A DNA stretch of 64,000 bases from Brachypterus glaber. Taxonomy: Eukaryota; Arthropoda; Insecta; Coleoptera; Kateretidae. Location of the stretch: positions 15,517,589-15,581,588 of the forward strand of contig OY294048.1 of assembly GCA_958510825.1 (NCBI GenBank), read 5' to 3'. Of this stretch, positions 34,445 to 44,520 are shown piece by piece. Positions within the stretch are counted from its first letter, which is position 1. The number at the start of each line of letters is the position of its first letter. The notes under the pieces were generated by a model, which was not told the DNA's origin, ran no database searches, and saw nothing but the letters and a program-made list of their open reading frames with translations. A program made the position numbers and the translations under genes.

Positions 34445-34640
34445 GCAAAAAGTTGTTAGAAGTCTTTAGGAAGTCACTATAAATCTTTGGGAAGTCGGAG
34501 GAAGTCTCAGGAAATCTCAGGAAGTCGTAAGAAGTCTTAGGAAATCTCAGGAAGTCGTAAGAAGTCTTAGGAAATCTTTGAGAAGTCCTGGAAGTTTTAA
34601 AAATTATAGGAAGTCTTAGGAAATCTTTCGAAATATTGCA
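34445..34640. repeat. AGGAAGTCT minisatellite (right)
   Basis: About 17 imperfect units, including a duplicated GTAAGAAGTCTTAGGAAATC block. Same orientation as the left array. Confidence 0.75.
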
Positions 34641-34703
34641 TAAGACTTCCGATTTTGAAGAAGACGACGCACCCAAAACCTATTGCGGGTCCCCTCGCAC
34701 TAG

Positions 34704-35140
34704 AATAATATTATACCGTAGTTTCGAATTTTCAAAAAAAAAATGAAAAATCTGCCTAGATAAAAAGTTCACGGATATAAATTTATTCATGAAAAAATAA
34801 GCAACTTTTTTTTTAATGTCCGTCTGATGTCACGTTTTTTTTTGTAGACACGATAACTCAAGAACAAATAATCCGATCGACTTGAAATTTTCAGGAAAAA
34901 TCAAGTTCTACGAGGGGAAGATCCCTATTATTTTTAAAAGTAATCCCCCAAAAACAAAGAAGTTATGGGGGGTTAAACTTTTAAAAAAATTGAAAAATCT
35001 GAAAAAAAAAAATCCGGTTAACGTAACTTTTTCAGGAAAAATTACGTTTATTATTAAGGATCAATTCTACCAATTTTGAATATAATCCCCCTGAAAACAA
35101 AAAAGTTATGGAGGGTTAAACTTTTTAAGAAAATAAAAAA
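34704..35140. other. no gene; internal near-duplicate
   Basis: AT-rich. 34885-35000 and 35030-35130 are diverged copies (TTTTCAGGAAAAAT.A.GTT, ATAATCCCCC.AAAACAAA, AAGTTATGG.GGGTTAAACT). The 65-codon open frame here is part of this repeat and is not recognised. Confidence 0.5.
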
Positions 35141-35145
35141 AAAAT

Positions 35146-35655
35146 AAGAAATTCTTGATCCTTACTCATATTGGACTTTTGATTTAAATAAACCATAGAA
35201 AAATGTTATTCCAATTACCAAGTTAAATATAAATTAATTTTTTTCCTTTTTTTATGTTTAACTACTTTTTTGCAGTTGAAAGATAATTCCTTTAGTCTGT
35301 TTGAAATATAGTTTGGATTATTAGATGATAGATTTTTATACAATTTTAAATTTTAGATTTCATTAATTTATTTTATTTTAACTTATTGTAGTTTTCTTTT
35401 TGTTTAAATTTTAAGATTTCATAAAAATAATATGTCAGTATGACATATCTAATAATGTGTACTCAAGTTAATTTGTTTAAAAAGTAAGTTTTTCTAAAGG
35501 GAATTGTACCATTTTCAACCTAGTTTTTCATTATTTGTAGCTTGAAAATTACTTTATGTTAAAAAAGTCGAAACAATTGTCGCTGTAATGTTTGTTTAAT
35601 AGACAATAAATTTATATTTTGGAGAGATAACATTTTTTCTATGGTTTATTTAAAT
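35146..35655. mobile_element. Second copy of the 3.1-kb foldback family (single arm)
   Basis: Starts AAGAAATTCTTGATCCTTAC, as at 3058, and ends CTATGGTTTATTTAAA. The right part (35405-35650) matches one arm of the 3099-3631 element, while the middle (35220-35400) is unique and not inverted. This may be closer to the family's original arrangement, with the palindromic copy derived from it. Confidence 0.6.
35540..35592 (+). ncRNA. Degenerate hammerhead-like motif
   Basis: CTTGAAAATTACT, a loop, AAGTCGAAACAATTGTCGCT. GAAAC and GTC are conserved as at 3550, but the first strand of stem II has changed (GACT to TACT), weakening the stem. Same caveats about activity. Confidence 0.25.
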
Positions 35656-35771
35656 TAAAAAACCTATCATTTTCTGATGTTTTTTTTTCAATTTCAAAAA
35701 TTTTGTTTTTCGCAAAAAAGAAAATAAAAAAAAAAAAATAAAATTTTTGAAGTTTTTGAAAATATTTTTTT

Positions 35772-35775
<4 letters not shown>

Positions 35776-35812
<37 letters not shown>
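35776..35812. repeat. (TA)n microsatellite
   Basis: About 18 uninterrupted TA units. Confidence 0.95.
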
Positions 35813-35817
<5 letters not shown>

Positions 35818-36146
35818 ATGTTTTTTTTACCCCTCATTTCTCTAATCTAAAGGTCAGACGTCGCCCAGCAGATTTCCATTGAGTAAGATTATTTTGGTAT
35901 ATAATTATTCTAACTAACATATGCTCACTTGTAAGCTTGCTTGCTAAGTGCTGCAGCCCTTTTCACACTGTGGACTTAAGCCAATTCCCACGAACCGCTA
36001 AGGCTGGCGGTTTGGTGTGTTAAAGGTTCCCTGAGACCCCAACCACTAACAATTAGTGCTTAACACTACACCCCCCCCCCCCGCCCGGGGCCTCCCAGGC
36101 CCCCGAGAACTCTACTTCTATTTTTACTCCCGAATCAAAAATCACT

Positions 36147-37624
36147 ATGGCTGATACCCCCGTAAAACCCAACAGTGACGCCACCATGGCAAATTTCCCA
36201 AATCAACAAATGTCCGTCTACCTCCAAGACCAAATTAAGGCCCAGGCAGAACACTACAAAATCCAAGCTGAACAACATAAAGAACAGCTTGAATTCCTTC
36301 AGACCCAATTAGCCACCGCAAACGAAACCATAAGCGGACTCCGAGAGGAAATTTCCCGCCTCTCCTCTCAAATAGGGACACTATTAGCCCAAAAAGACAA
36401 AACCCCCGCTCAAGAGCCCTCCGATGCCCCCGATCAATTCGAAACGGACATGTCCGTAGTAGAGACTGCTTCGGACGCAGTCCGGTCCCCCATAGCCTCC
36501 CCGCGAAAGCGCCTAAACCGGCGCAGAAGGAGCCAGAAACACAAATTAAATTCAGACCACGAAAACAAACCCGCTAAGACCCAAAAAACCCCCGGTAAAG
36601 CGACTGCTTCCGAAGAAGTCGCTAACCCCTCCGGATCAGGGCCCCAACCCCCCGTTACGGCCCCTGTAAACCCAAAAATCCAAGCTACTGGCCCAGGAAC
36701 CCCCCCCCCGACCAGGAAGCCCACAAAACCCCCATCATCATCCGAGCCCCTGAAAAATGGCTAGCTTTGTCCCGCCATTTCAACTCGCAAAAAGTTAACA
36801 TCCTCCACGCGAAAAATACCTCCGAAGGAGTTCAAATTCGCACACAGACCAGTGACGACTTCCGCAAAGTCACTAGGCACTTAGATGCCGAAAAAATCCC
36901 ATATCATAGTTTTACCCTCCCGGAGGACAAGGCAATCCACGCCGTAATCCGGGGAATCCCCACCCAGATAGACGTCGCAGACGTCCAAGCCGCTCTTATC
37001 GAGCGTGGCTACCTCCCCACGTCAGTCGCGAGAATGACGCGTACTAAAGACAAGACCCCCATGCCCCTGATCCTAGTCATCCTTCCCAAGGTGACAGGAC
37101 AACAGCACCCCATATTCAAAGAGACTAGGCTTTTACACCTAGTCATAAAGGTCGAAAGTCAGACCTATAAACCCAAATTCAGGCAATGTCACAAATGCCA
37201 ACTCTTCGGCCACTCCCAGGCCAATTGCAACGCCCCGGCCAAATGCGTAAAATGCGCACAAGACCACCACACAACAAAATGTGAAAAACCCCGCCACACG
37301 GACGCAAAATGCGCCAACTGCCTGGGCCCCCACACGGCAAACTATCATAAATGCCCCAAACACCCATCAAACATCGCTCCAACCCGTACAAGGGTCATAC
37401 CCCCAACCCAAAAATTCACCCCGGGCATCTCCTACGCCCAAAAGGCAACTAACGCCGCCACCCCACAACAACCTAAGGCGGCCCCAGGTCCCAGCGCAAA
37501 TCCCCCCAATATTTTTGATCAATCCCAAATTTCGAAAATCCACACCTTCATGCAAGAATTCGCCAGCTTCATGCAGGCTTTTGGCTCCCTTCAACTACCC
37601 AATCTAGGCCCCCATAATGTCTAG
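36147..37624 (+). CDS. LINE ORF1 protein (gag-like, one frameshift)
   Basis: A nucleic-acid chaperone/RNP protein that packages LINE RNA. The N-terminal part (36147-36710) has a coiled-coil-like segment rich in Gln/Glu (about residues 25-80), then a basic, Pro-rich stretch (RKRLNRRRRSQKHKL). At a run of ten C's (36700-36709) the frame must move by -1 to continue. Without this it stops at 36762-36764. The downstream frame carries APEKWLALSRHFNSQ, the conserved domain before the knuckles, and three zinc knuckles: CHKCQLFGHSQANC, CVKCAQDHHTTKC and CANCLGPHTANYHKC (about 37190-37360). It ends at TAG 37622-37624. The frameshift could be a mutation, a sequencing error in the C-run, or translational slippage. 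Domain order matches Jockey-clade ORF1. Confidence 0.85.
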
Positions 37625-40363
37625 ACAAACAAAACCCAGAGCCCTTAAAATAGTCACCTGGAACGCTGATAGCCTCAATTCAAAAAAACCGGAACTCATA
37701 GAATTTCTACACGAAAATCAAATAGATATCTCCTCATCCAAGAGACTGGTCTTAAACCACATCATAGGGGTACCATACCCAACTATTCCTGCTACCGTAA
37801 CGATAGACTCCAGGACCGCAAAGGAGGCACAGCAATCTATATCAAAAAACACATATCTCACGATCTTCTTCATGCGCCCCCCACACAAAGCGATCAAGTC
37901 GAAACTACCTCCATATTCGTCAACATGCACGACAATTCCAAATTCAGGATCGTGTCCCTCTACAAACCCCCAAATAAGGAGGTCAGGCCCGCCGACTTCG
38001 AAGGCTACTTTAACGACAATCATCCAACAATCCTAGCCGGAGACTTGAATTGCAAACACGCCCTTTGGCACTCTAGAACAACTACGGCCAACGGCCGTAG
38101 GCTTTACGAAATATTACAACGTAACCATATAATGGTTACCGCACCCGATTCCCCAACCCACTATGGCCACGGCCTTCCTGATATCCTTGACATCGTTTTG
38201 TATAAAAACACGACACTAAACATTAACATCGAACTAAGACACGAACTAAGCTCCGACCACCTTCCAATCATTATCACGGCAGGAGGCATACCAACCGCAA
38301 ATCACACCAAAAAAACCGTTTACAACTTCTCCTATATTTCCGAACTCCTAGAAAGCAACACCAAAATCAATCCAATAAATTCCGTCCAAGAACTAGATAT
38401 TGCAGTAACCACCCTCACCAATACCATAAAATCCGCAATGGACAGCGCCAAATTAATCAAAAAAGTAGATATCCAAAACCCACAGGACCTTCCCCGAGAT
38501 CTCAAAGACTTAATCAGAGAGAAAAACCGACTTCTTCGTCGCGCACGCACCCTCCAAGACCCCCATATAAAACGCGAAGCAAACAGACTTACCCAGGAAG
38601 TCAAAGACCGACTAAACGTACTAGCAAATTCCCGCTGGGAGGGAAAAATAAAGTCACTCAACCCCCAGGATAGATCACTTTGGAGAATGGCCAAAACCCT
38701 ATCCCTCGACCACCAACGAGGCATGCCCCCAATTCACGGCGAAAGAGGAGTCGTCTACTCCACCCCCGAAAAAGCCGAAGCATTTGCTGACGCAATGCGG
38801 AAACAATTTCAACCAAACCCTCCAATCCCCCCCGACTCCGACTCCGAATCAGAGACCGACTCCGAGCCCGACTCGGACGACGAGAACTACGAGCAACTCA
38901 TGCATGAAAGAGACATAAACCACATCTATAATAGAGTCACTAACCAAGTCGAAAACGACATTATCACCCCCACATCCCCCGAGGAAATCAAACGCATCAT
39001 CAAAAATCTCCCAAAAAGGAAAGCCCCCGGTCCCGATCAAATACCGAATAAAATCCTTAAAATACTCCCCCGGAAAACCATTATGGAAATCGTTAACATT
39101 GTTAACGCAATGCTCAGACTGCGCCACTTTCCAAAGCCCTGGAAAAACGCAGACGTAATAGTAATCAAAAAACCCGGACAAAATCCAACTTTTGCTAAAA
39201 GCTACCGCCCCATAAGCCTCCTTTCCTCCCTAGGCAAAATAGCCGAGAAAGTCATACTAACCAGACTTCAAACTCTAGTTGAAGAACTAAATCTCCTTCC
39301 AAATGAGCAATTTGGCTTCCGAAACAGACACTCCACAGTCCACCAGGTGGCTCGCCTGGTAGACTCTGTAACGGACGGACTAAATAGGCGCGAAGCCGCG
39401 GGACTGATCCTCCTGGACATCGCAAAAGCCTTCGATAAGGTTTGGCACAAAGGTCTTGTAGCCAAACTCCACTTTCTCGGCCTCCCCCCAGGCATCACCA
39501 AACTCATAGCCTCCTTCCTCAAAGGCAGAGATTTTCAGATAAAAATAGGCGACTGTAAGTCCAACACCCGCCGCATCAGAGCTGGCGTTCCACAAGGTTC
39601 CCCACTATCCCCCCTTCTGTACAACCTCTTTACGGCAGATATTCCAAAAACACAGGGCACTGAACTAGCCCTGTTCGCCGATGACACCGGCATCCTAGCA
39701 AAAGCCAGAAACCCCCAGCGCATCCATATCGCCCTCCAGCGCCAAATGGATGCCCTAATCAAATGGTTCTCCAAATGGAAAATCAAAGTAAACGCCAATA
39801 AAACCAAAGGCATCCTAATCTCTAGGATTAGAAGAGGCCCACCCCAACCCATTCAGATAAATGGCCAACCCATTAACTGGGAAAACCATGCCAAATACCT
39901 CGGCATTACAATCTCCAAAAACTTGACGTGGGATCAGCACGTCAAAAACACCCTCCAAATAGCAAATTGCCGCCTCTCCAAACTCTACCCCTTAATAGGC
40001 AGAAAGAGTCCCCTATCCATTAAAAACAAACTTCTTCTCTACAACCAAACCCTAAAGCCGGTACTTCTTTACGGAGCCCCAGCCTGGAATAAAATCACCC
40101 TTAACAAAGCGCTCTCAGCAAAACTTCAGGCCTTCCAAAACAAGGCACTCAGAATATGCCTCGATGCCCCCTGGTTCATGAGGAACAACCAGATACACAG
40201 AGATCTCGAAATGCCCCTCCTAAAAACGGAAATCATCCGCTACAGCACGTCTTTTATACAAGACAATTTAGATCACCCAAACCCCCTCATTTCAAACTTT
40301 CTAGATTACGATCATGAAATACACAACACTCACAAAAAGATCAAAAACGTCCTCAACCAGTAA
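37617..40363 (+). CDS. LINE ORF2: AP-endonuclease + reverse transcriptase (one frameshift)
   Basis: The enzyme that nicks target DNA and copies LINE RNA by target-primed reverse transcription. ATG at 37617 overlaps the ORF1 stop in ATGTCTAG. The endonuclease starts KIVTWNADSL (catalytic Asn). A one-base loss near 37731 shifts the frame just before the IQET motif (catalytic Glu). The rest is open from about 37731 to 40363 in one frame. It contains LAGDLNCKH (Asp/Asn), SSDHLPI (Asp-His), the RT palm blocks RKAPGPDQIPNKIL, SYRPISLLSSLGKIAEK, LLDIAKAFDKVWHKGL, GVPQGSPLSPLLYNLF (39592-39640) and catalytic FADD (about 39674-39685), then the thumb KYLGITISKNLTW. An Asp/Glu/Ser-rich insert (38837-38890) lies between EN and RT. 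There is no RNase H. As encoded, the protein lacks a joined endonuclease N-terminus. Confidence 0.9.
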
Positions 40364-40483
40364 TGATACCCACTAATACAGGACAGATGCATTCCCAGCA
40401 TCAGTGAGATAGTCTCACTCCTCCCGCATATCCCTCCTCTCCCTATCACATCCCTCCCCATCCCCCTCCCACCCACTCCACAG

Positions 40484-40587
40484 CGCCAAATTATGACAGA
40501 TGCAACTCGCATCAGTGAGCAGAGACTCACTCCCCCCAAATTATGACAGATGCAACTCGCATCAGTGAGCATAGACTCACTGCCCCA
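40484..40587 (+). repeat. Duplicated 3' UTR hairpin unit of the LINE
   Basis: Two 52-bp tandem copies of CAAATTATGACAGATGCAAC...GCATCAGTGAGCA.AGACTCACT. AGTGAG/CTCACT forms a small hairpin in each. A related single unit precedes them at 40380-40415, and one unit is present in the truncated copy at 61677, so it is likely part of the 3' RNA recognised by the RT. Confidence 0.7.
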
Positions 40588-40802
40588 ACTTTCAATTCAG
40601 ATTAAATATTTTTTTAGATAAATGAGCCATAGGCTGCGCCTGTCTCTTAAAGACCCAAACAAACTATTGATGATGATCTAATCTAAAATCGTGCTTATTG
40701 TTTGCTTTTTAATTTATAAAATATAATTTATTTGTGAATTAATATAGTTAAGAGGTATGTGTATTAAATATAAATTATATTCTCTCCCTAAATATCAATT
40801 CG

Positions 40803-40953
40803 TGATACTAGGTTAGGTACCGGTGCTTTTTTTTCAAATTTTACTCATATTAATCCCAATTTTTGGAAAATGCAATTCCTGCTAAAGCAGTCGTTGCATT
40901 TTCGTCATTGGGATTAATATTCGTAAAATACACCGATACCTAACCTAGTATCA
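40803..40953. repeat. MITE-like hairpin, 151 bp
   Basis: TGATACTAGGTTAGGTACCG pairs with CGATACCTAACCTAGTATCA, and ATATTAATCCCAAT with ATTGGGATTAATAT. No ORF. Flanks give no clear duplication. Confidence 0.75.
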
Positions 40954-41432
40954 CTTATGATATTACCCCTAAAAATATTTTTTCGATTTTTTTTTTAATT
41001 TTTTTGCAAAAGAAGATTTGAACTATTTTTTTTTTTTTGAAAAATGTTAAAAATGCTATTTTTCTGACAAGTGTGGAAAGAGGCTCTTTTCCGCACTAGA
41101 CTGCAGTTACAGTGGGCGCTGAAAGTTGCGCCCTCTGTAACCGTACCAAAGTACCTATGAAAATTTATAATATATGAAACTAACTAGAGAATTTCAAGAG
41201 CTACAAATTTGCTTATACTTAACTACTTTTATCGTCCGATGAATAATTTGGCTGAAAAAATGGAAAAAACAATTTCGCCTCCAACATGGCTATTTTTAAA
41301 TAAACTCGATTGTTATTAACATAGCGGACACCCCTTACGCAAATCACCCGGTGAAAAACTAACAGGAGTGTGCTGTTACCATCCACTGCTACCCTTTAAA
41401 ATATCAGCCCGTTTACATTTATTGCAATTTAC
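40954..41432. other. no gene recognised
   Basis: Poly-T-rich start, then unremarkable AT-rich sequence. A short inverted pair around 41100-41140 (GTTACAGTGGGCG / CGCCCTCTGTAACC). Confidence 0.55.
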
Positions 41433-41436
41433 ATTT

Positions 41437-41468
<32 letters not shown>

Positions 41469-41656
41469 CGGGATACCCCCTTTTTTAAATATTACAAAAA
41501 TGTTTTCACATTAAATATGTTAAAATAAATTAATAATTAATAATAATTAAGTTAGAAATATATGAAATAATTATTAAATACATAAAAATCAGATTACATA
41601 ATAGAATGTAGGAAAATAAAATAAAATACATATCTTCTAACGGGGAGTGACTGAAA

Positions 41657-44500
41657 CTATTGAATGACTAGCTCAGTACGTTTTAACCTATATTTCAACT
41701 GACCTAATGATATTCCAGTTATATTAACCATCGGATTTAAATTTGATAGTCGCATCATTCTGTTCAATGGGCTATGGTATGTATAATTGGAGTTATGAAA
41801 ACCTATATAAAATAAAAAATTTGTTCGCGTCCTGTAATTTGTGTTAAAATTGATTTTAGCCAAAATAGTGGGACATTCTAGTTTTCCAGACAGTACTGAG
41901 TTAAGAATGCAAAGATCAGATTTATAACGACGCTGAAGTAGAGTGTCAACCTTTATCCGATCGTTAATAGCTGCATAGTTATAAACAAAGTTTTCTCTTG
42001 TTATACCAAGTCTATATCCTGCAATCCTCATAAAGCGACGTTGGACAGATTCTATTAAATCGATATTGATTTGGTAGCATGGTGACCATATTACTGCTGC
42101 GTATTCAAGGTTAGGTCTTACTATAGTGCAGTAAAGGTGTTTATAGGTCTCAACTGTGAATTCACCACTCATTCTTGTAACATAGCCTAGAATTTGTAGG
42201 GTTTTCATGACACAACCCCGTATGTGACTGTTGAAGTTTAACTGTTTGTCGAAGACAACTCCTAAATCTTTAATTTCTTCAACTATTTGTAGTTGGGTAC
42301 CATTCATTTCATAATAGCTTTCTACAGGTCTTAAGATTCTATGAAACGTAATTGAGTAGCATTTACTTATGTTTAAGGTCATACCATGTTTTTTAAACCA
42401 AATAATTAAATTATCCATGTCACACTGAACAAGATACTGATCACAGATTGACCGCACCATCTTATATAACTTTAGGTCATCTGCAAACAGTAGTATTTCA
42501 CAATATTTTATTACCAAAACAATATCGTTTATAAATAAAAGAAAAAGGAGAGGTCCAATATGTGAGCCCTGAGATACTCCAGAGGTTACAAGTATACAAA
42601 AGGAAACAAAGTTTTTTATTTTCACTTGTTGTGTTCGGTCGGATAAAAAACTGACAATCCACTTCAGTAGCATACCATAAATACCTAATGCTTCCAGCTT
42701 TTTAAATAGAAATTTGTGAGGAACAGTGTCAAAAGCCTTTTGTACATCTGCATAAATGGAATCTACTTGGTATCCTAGTTCAAAAGCATTAAGTATATAA
42801 TCCTGATAGAGTAGCAAATTAGTCACTGTGGATTTTCCCTCGCAAAATCCGTGTTGAGCAGTGTTGATAATATTTTTAGTCGCCCACGTTAATTCTGCTG
42901 TAACCAAGCTATCCAATATCTTTGGCACAGCAGATTGTTTACATACCCCGCGATAATTTGAGATATTTTCTTTATTACCTGATTTGAAAATTGGCGTAAT
43001 GTAGCATGATTTCCACATTTTTGGGAAAACTCCCGTGCTCAAAGATAAATTAAACAACTTGGTTAAGATCTCCACAATTACATCTTTACACCCTATCAGT
43101 ATTGAATTAGGTATTCCGTCAGGTCCGCATGAATTAGTGGGTTTTAGTTTATTTATAGCTCCTAAAACATCACAAGAACTGAAAGACATTTGGTTTATTT
43201 GAACGGTATTATCAAATTTGTATTCCTGAGGTGGGTCAGAAGGGTTATCTGTATAAACTGAGGAAAAGAACTCAGCAAACAAGTTTACTGTATCTTTTCC
43301 GTTTGAACTAATCTTATCATTAAAATACATTGTGTTTGGACATTCAAATCCCTGGTTTTTTGTGCTAGCATATTTCCAAAACTCGTTGGCATTAGAGTTG
43401 ATTTTCTCCTCAATATTATGTAGGTAATTCTTAAAAGTTTGATTGGTTAGTTCTATGCACTCTGAGCGCAATCTGTGAAAGATTAAATAATCGTTATCTG
43501 AATTAGTTTGTTTATATTTTTTGTGGGCAGCTTTCTTTTTAAAAATTAATTGCTTTAAAGGAAGTGTATACCAGGAAGGAAATTCAGTGCTTTTGAATCT
43601 GGCCATAGGGACATATAATGATAATGCCTCATACATTTTGTTATAAAATTGTTGGACAGCTATATTAATATCATATTTGTCCAGAAAATTCCAATCAACA
43701 CCAGTCAAAAAATCACACATACCAATCATATTAGCCTTTTTAAAATCATAGGAAAAGTCATCGTATAACATTGACTCAGAGGTGTCTGATTGTAAATCGA
43801 ATGTATATCCTATGTGGTGATGAGTATTTTCTATTAATAGATCAACTGCACGATGCACTTCTATAGTATTAACATTAGAGAATAACAAATCGAGAAGAAC
43901 ATTTCTATCATTAGGTATGTTAATATGTTGGTACAAATTTAAAAATGAGAATCTATTAGAAACTGGTATTGCTATGGAATTTCCTGGACAAGTAGGTACA
44001 GCGCTAAAATCCTCATTTTGCCAACGAGCTTCAGGCAAATTGTAATCACCCAAGAGTATCAATTTATGTTCCTTAACAGATTCCATTATATGTTCCACTG
44101 TATCACAATGAGATTCGTACAAGTTTAAATATTGATCTTGGGTTATTCCATGTATACAAGACTTTGGTGGTATGTATAAGCAGCCAACTATGTAATTATT
44201 AGATAAAGTTTTGATCTGCACATAAATGTCATCTATATTTTCCAAGTTTGTATGTATCTTGATTAATTTAGACTGAACACTTTTATGCACTGCTATTAGT
44301 ACGCCTCCACCACGAGTTTTGGTTTCAGATTTTCTATCACACCTATACACATTATAATTCTTCATGTTGACTTCAGCATCGCGGTAACTACTTGTTAACC
44401 AGGTTTCGGTTATAACAACTATATGATAATTTGAATTTATGACTCTATTTTTAAAATCGTTTAGTCTAGTTCTTAAACTTCCCGCATTATGGTAGTACAC
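41657..44500 (-). CDS. LINE ORF2: endonuclease + reverse transcriptase
   Basis: A 947-codon uninterrupted frame. Endonuclease motifs at the N-terminus: YYHNAGSLRTRL (Asn), VVITETWL (Glu, about 44405), GGGVLIAV and LLGDYNLPEARW (Asp/Asn). The usual final SDH is replaced by a region reading ENTHHHIGYTF. RT: SCGPDGIPNSIL, NYRGVCKQSAVPKILD, YADVQKAFDTVPH, SGVSQGSHIGPLLF and catalytic LLFADD (about 42476-42487), then KDLGVVFDKQLNF in the thumb and YCTIVRPNLEYAAVIW. It ends at TAA-type stop 41657. The first codon in the open frame is GTG; the frame stays open back into the end of ORF1 with no ATG, so ORF2 is probably translated by reinitiation or a non-standard mechanism. All RT catalytic residues are present, so it may be active. 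Confidence 0.85.
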   Translation of the reverse strand: MYYHNAGSLRTRLNDFKNRVINSNYHIVVITETWLTSSYRDAEVNMKNYNVYRCDRKSETKTRGGGVLIAVHKSVQSKLIKIHTNLENIDDIYVQIKTLSNNYIVGCLYIPPKSCIHGITQDQYLNLYESHCDTVEHIMESVKEHKLILLGDYNLPEARWQNEDFSAVPTCPGNSIAIPVSNRFSFLNLYQHINIPNDRNVLLDLLFSNVNTIEVHRAVDLLIENTHHHIGYTFDLQSDTSESMLYDDFSYDFKKANMIGMCDFLTGVDWNFLDKYDINIAVQQFYNKMYEALSLYVPMARFKSTEFPSWYTLPLKQLIFKKKAAHKKYKQTNSDNDYLIFHRLRSECIELTNQTFKNYLHNIEEKINSNANEFWKYASTKNQGFECPNTMYFNDKISSNGKDTVNLFAEFFSSVYTDNPSDPPQEYKFDNTVQINQMSFSSCDVLGAINKLKPTNSCGPDGIPNSILIGCKDVIVEILTKLFNLSLSTGVFPKMWKSCYITPIFKSGNKENISNYRGVCKQSAVPKILDSLVTAELTWATKNIINTAQHGFCEGKSTVTNLLLYQDYILNAFELGYQVDSIYADVQKAFDTVPHKFLFKKLEALGIYGMLLKWIVSFLSDRTQQVKIKNFVSFCILVTSGVSQGSHIGPLLFLLFINDIVLVIKYCEILLFADDLKLYKMVRSICDQYLVQCDMDNLIIWFKKHGMTLNISKCYSITFHRILRPVESYYEMNGTQLQIVEEIKDLGVVFDKQLNFNSHIRGCVMKTLQILGYVTRMSGEFTVETYKHLYCTIVRPNLEYAAVIWSPCYQINIDLIESVQRRFMRIAGYRLGITRENFVYNYAAINDRIKVDTLLQRRYKSDLCILNSVLSGKLECPTILAKINFNTNYRTRTNFLFYIGFHNSNYTYHSPLNRMMRLSNLNPMVNITGISLGQLKYRLKRTELVIQ

Positions 44501-44520
44501 TGATAGTTGTTCCTTGGTAT

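Larger units (their letters stand above)
32829..34703. mobile_element. DNA transposon-like element with minisatellite ends
   Basis: Ends CTAGAACGAGGGGTCCCGCA (32831) and its near-complement TGCGGGTCCCCTCGCACTAG (34684-34703), about 22 bp each. GACGACGCAC follows just inside both ends. Both subterminal zones are arrays of AGGAAGTCT-like ~10-bp units (32876-32975 and 34445-34640), in the same orientation. The middle contains a possible 5' exon (33142-33180), a hairpin (33957-34050: AGTTCTAAACTGGTTCGGAA with its complement) and the TTACGCAAAATTTGG repeat. No complete transposase is seen, so it is either a deletion derivative or an older composite. Confidence 0.6.
35852..40676 (+). mobile_element. 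Full-length Jockey-clade LINE, 4.8 kb
   Basis: A complete non-LTR retrotransposon on the plus strand, flanked by a perfect 11-bp duplication TCTAATCTAAA (35841-35851 and 40677-40687). Layout: ~295-bp 5' UTR with a C12 run, ORF1 (gag-like), ORF2 (EN-RT) overlapping it by 8 bases, and a ~310-bp 3' UTR with a duplicated hairpin unit, ending (TGA)n rather than poly-A. It is strongly GC-rich and C-biased on the coding strand relative to the AT-rich host. Three zinc knuckles in ORF1 and no RNase H in ORF2 point to the Jockey clade. Each ORF has one frameshift, so this copy is probably no longer autonomous, but the intact duplication indicates a fairly young insertion. Confidence 0.9.

Noticed and set aside
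36434..36724. Gly/Val-rich minus-strand frame within LINE ORF1
   Set aside because: Antisense shadow of the Pro-rich gag region.
38332..39852. Several 84-130-codon minus-strand frames
   Set aside because: Antisense shadows of LINE ORF2; no independent motifs.
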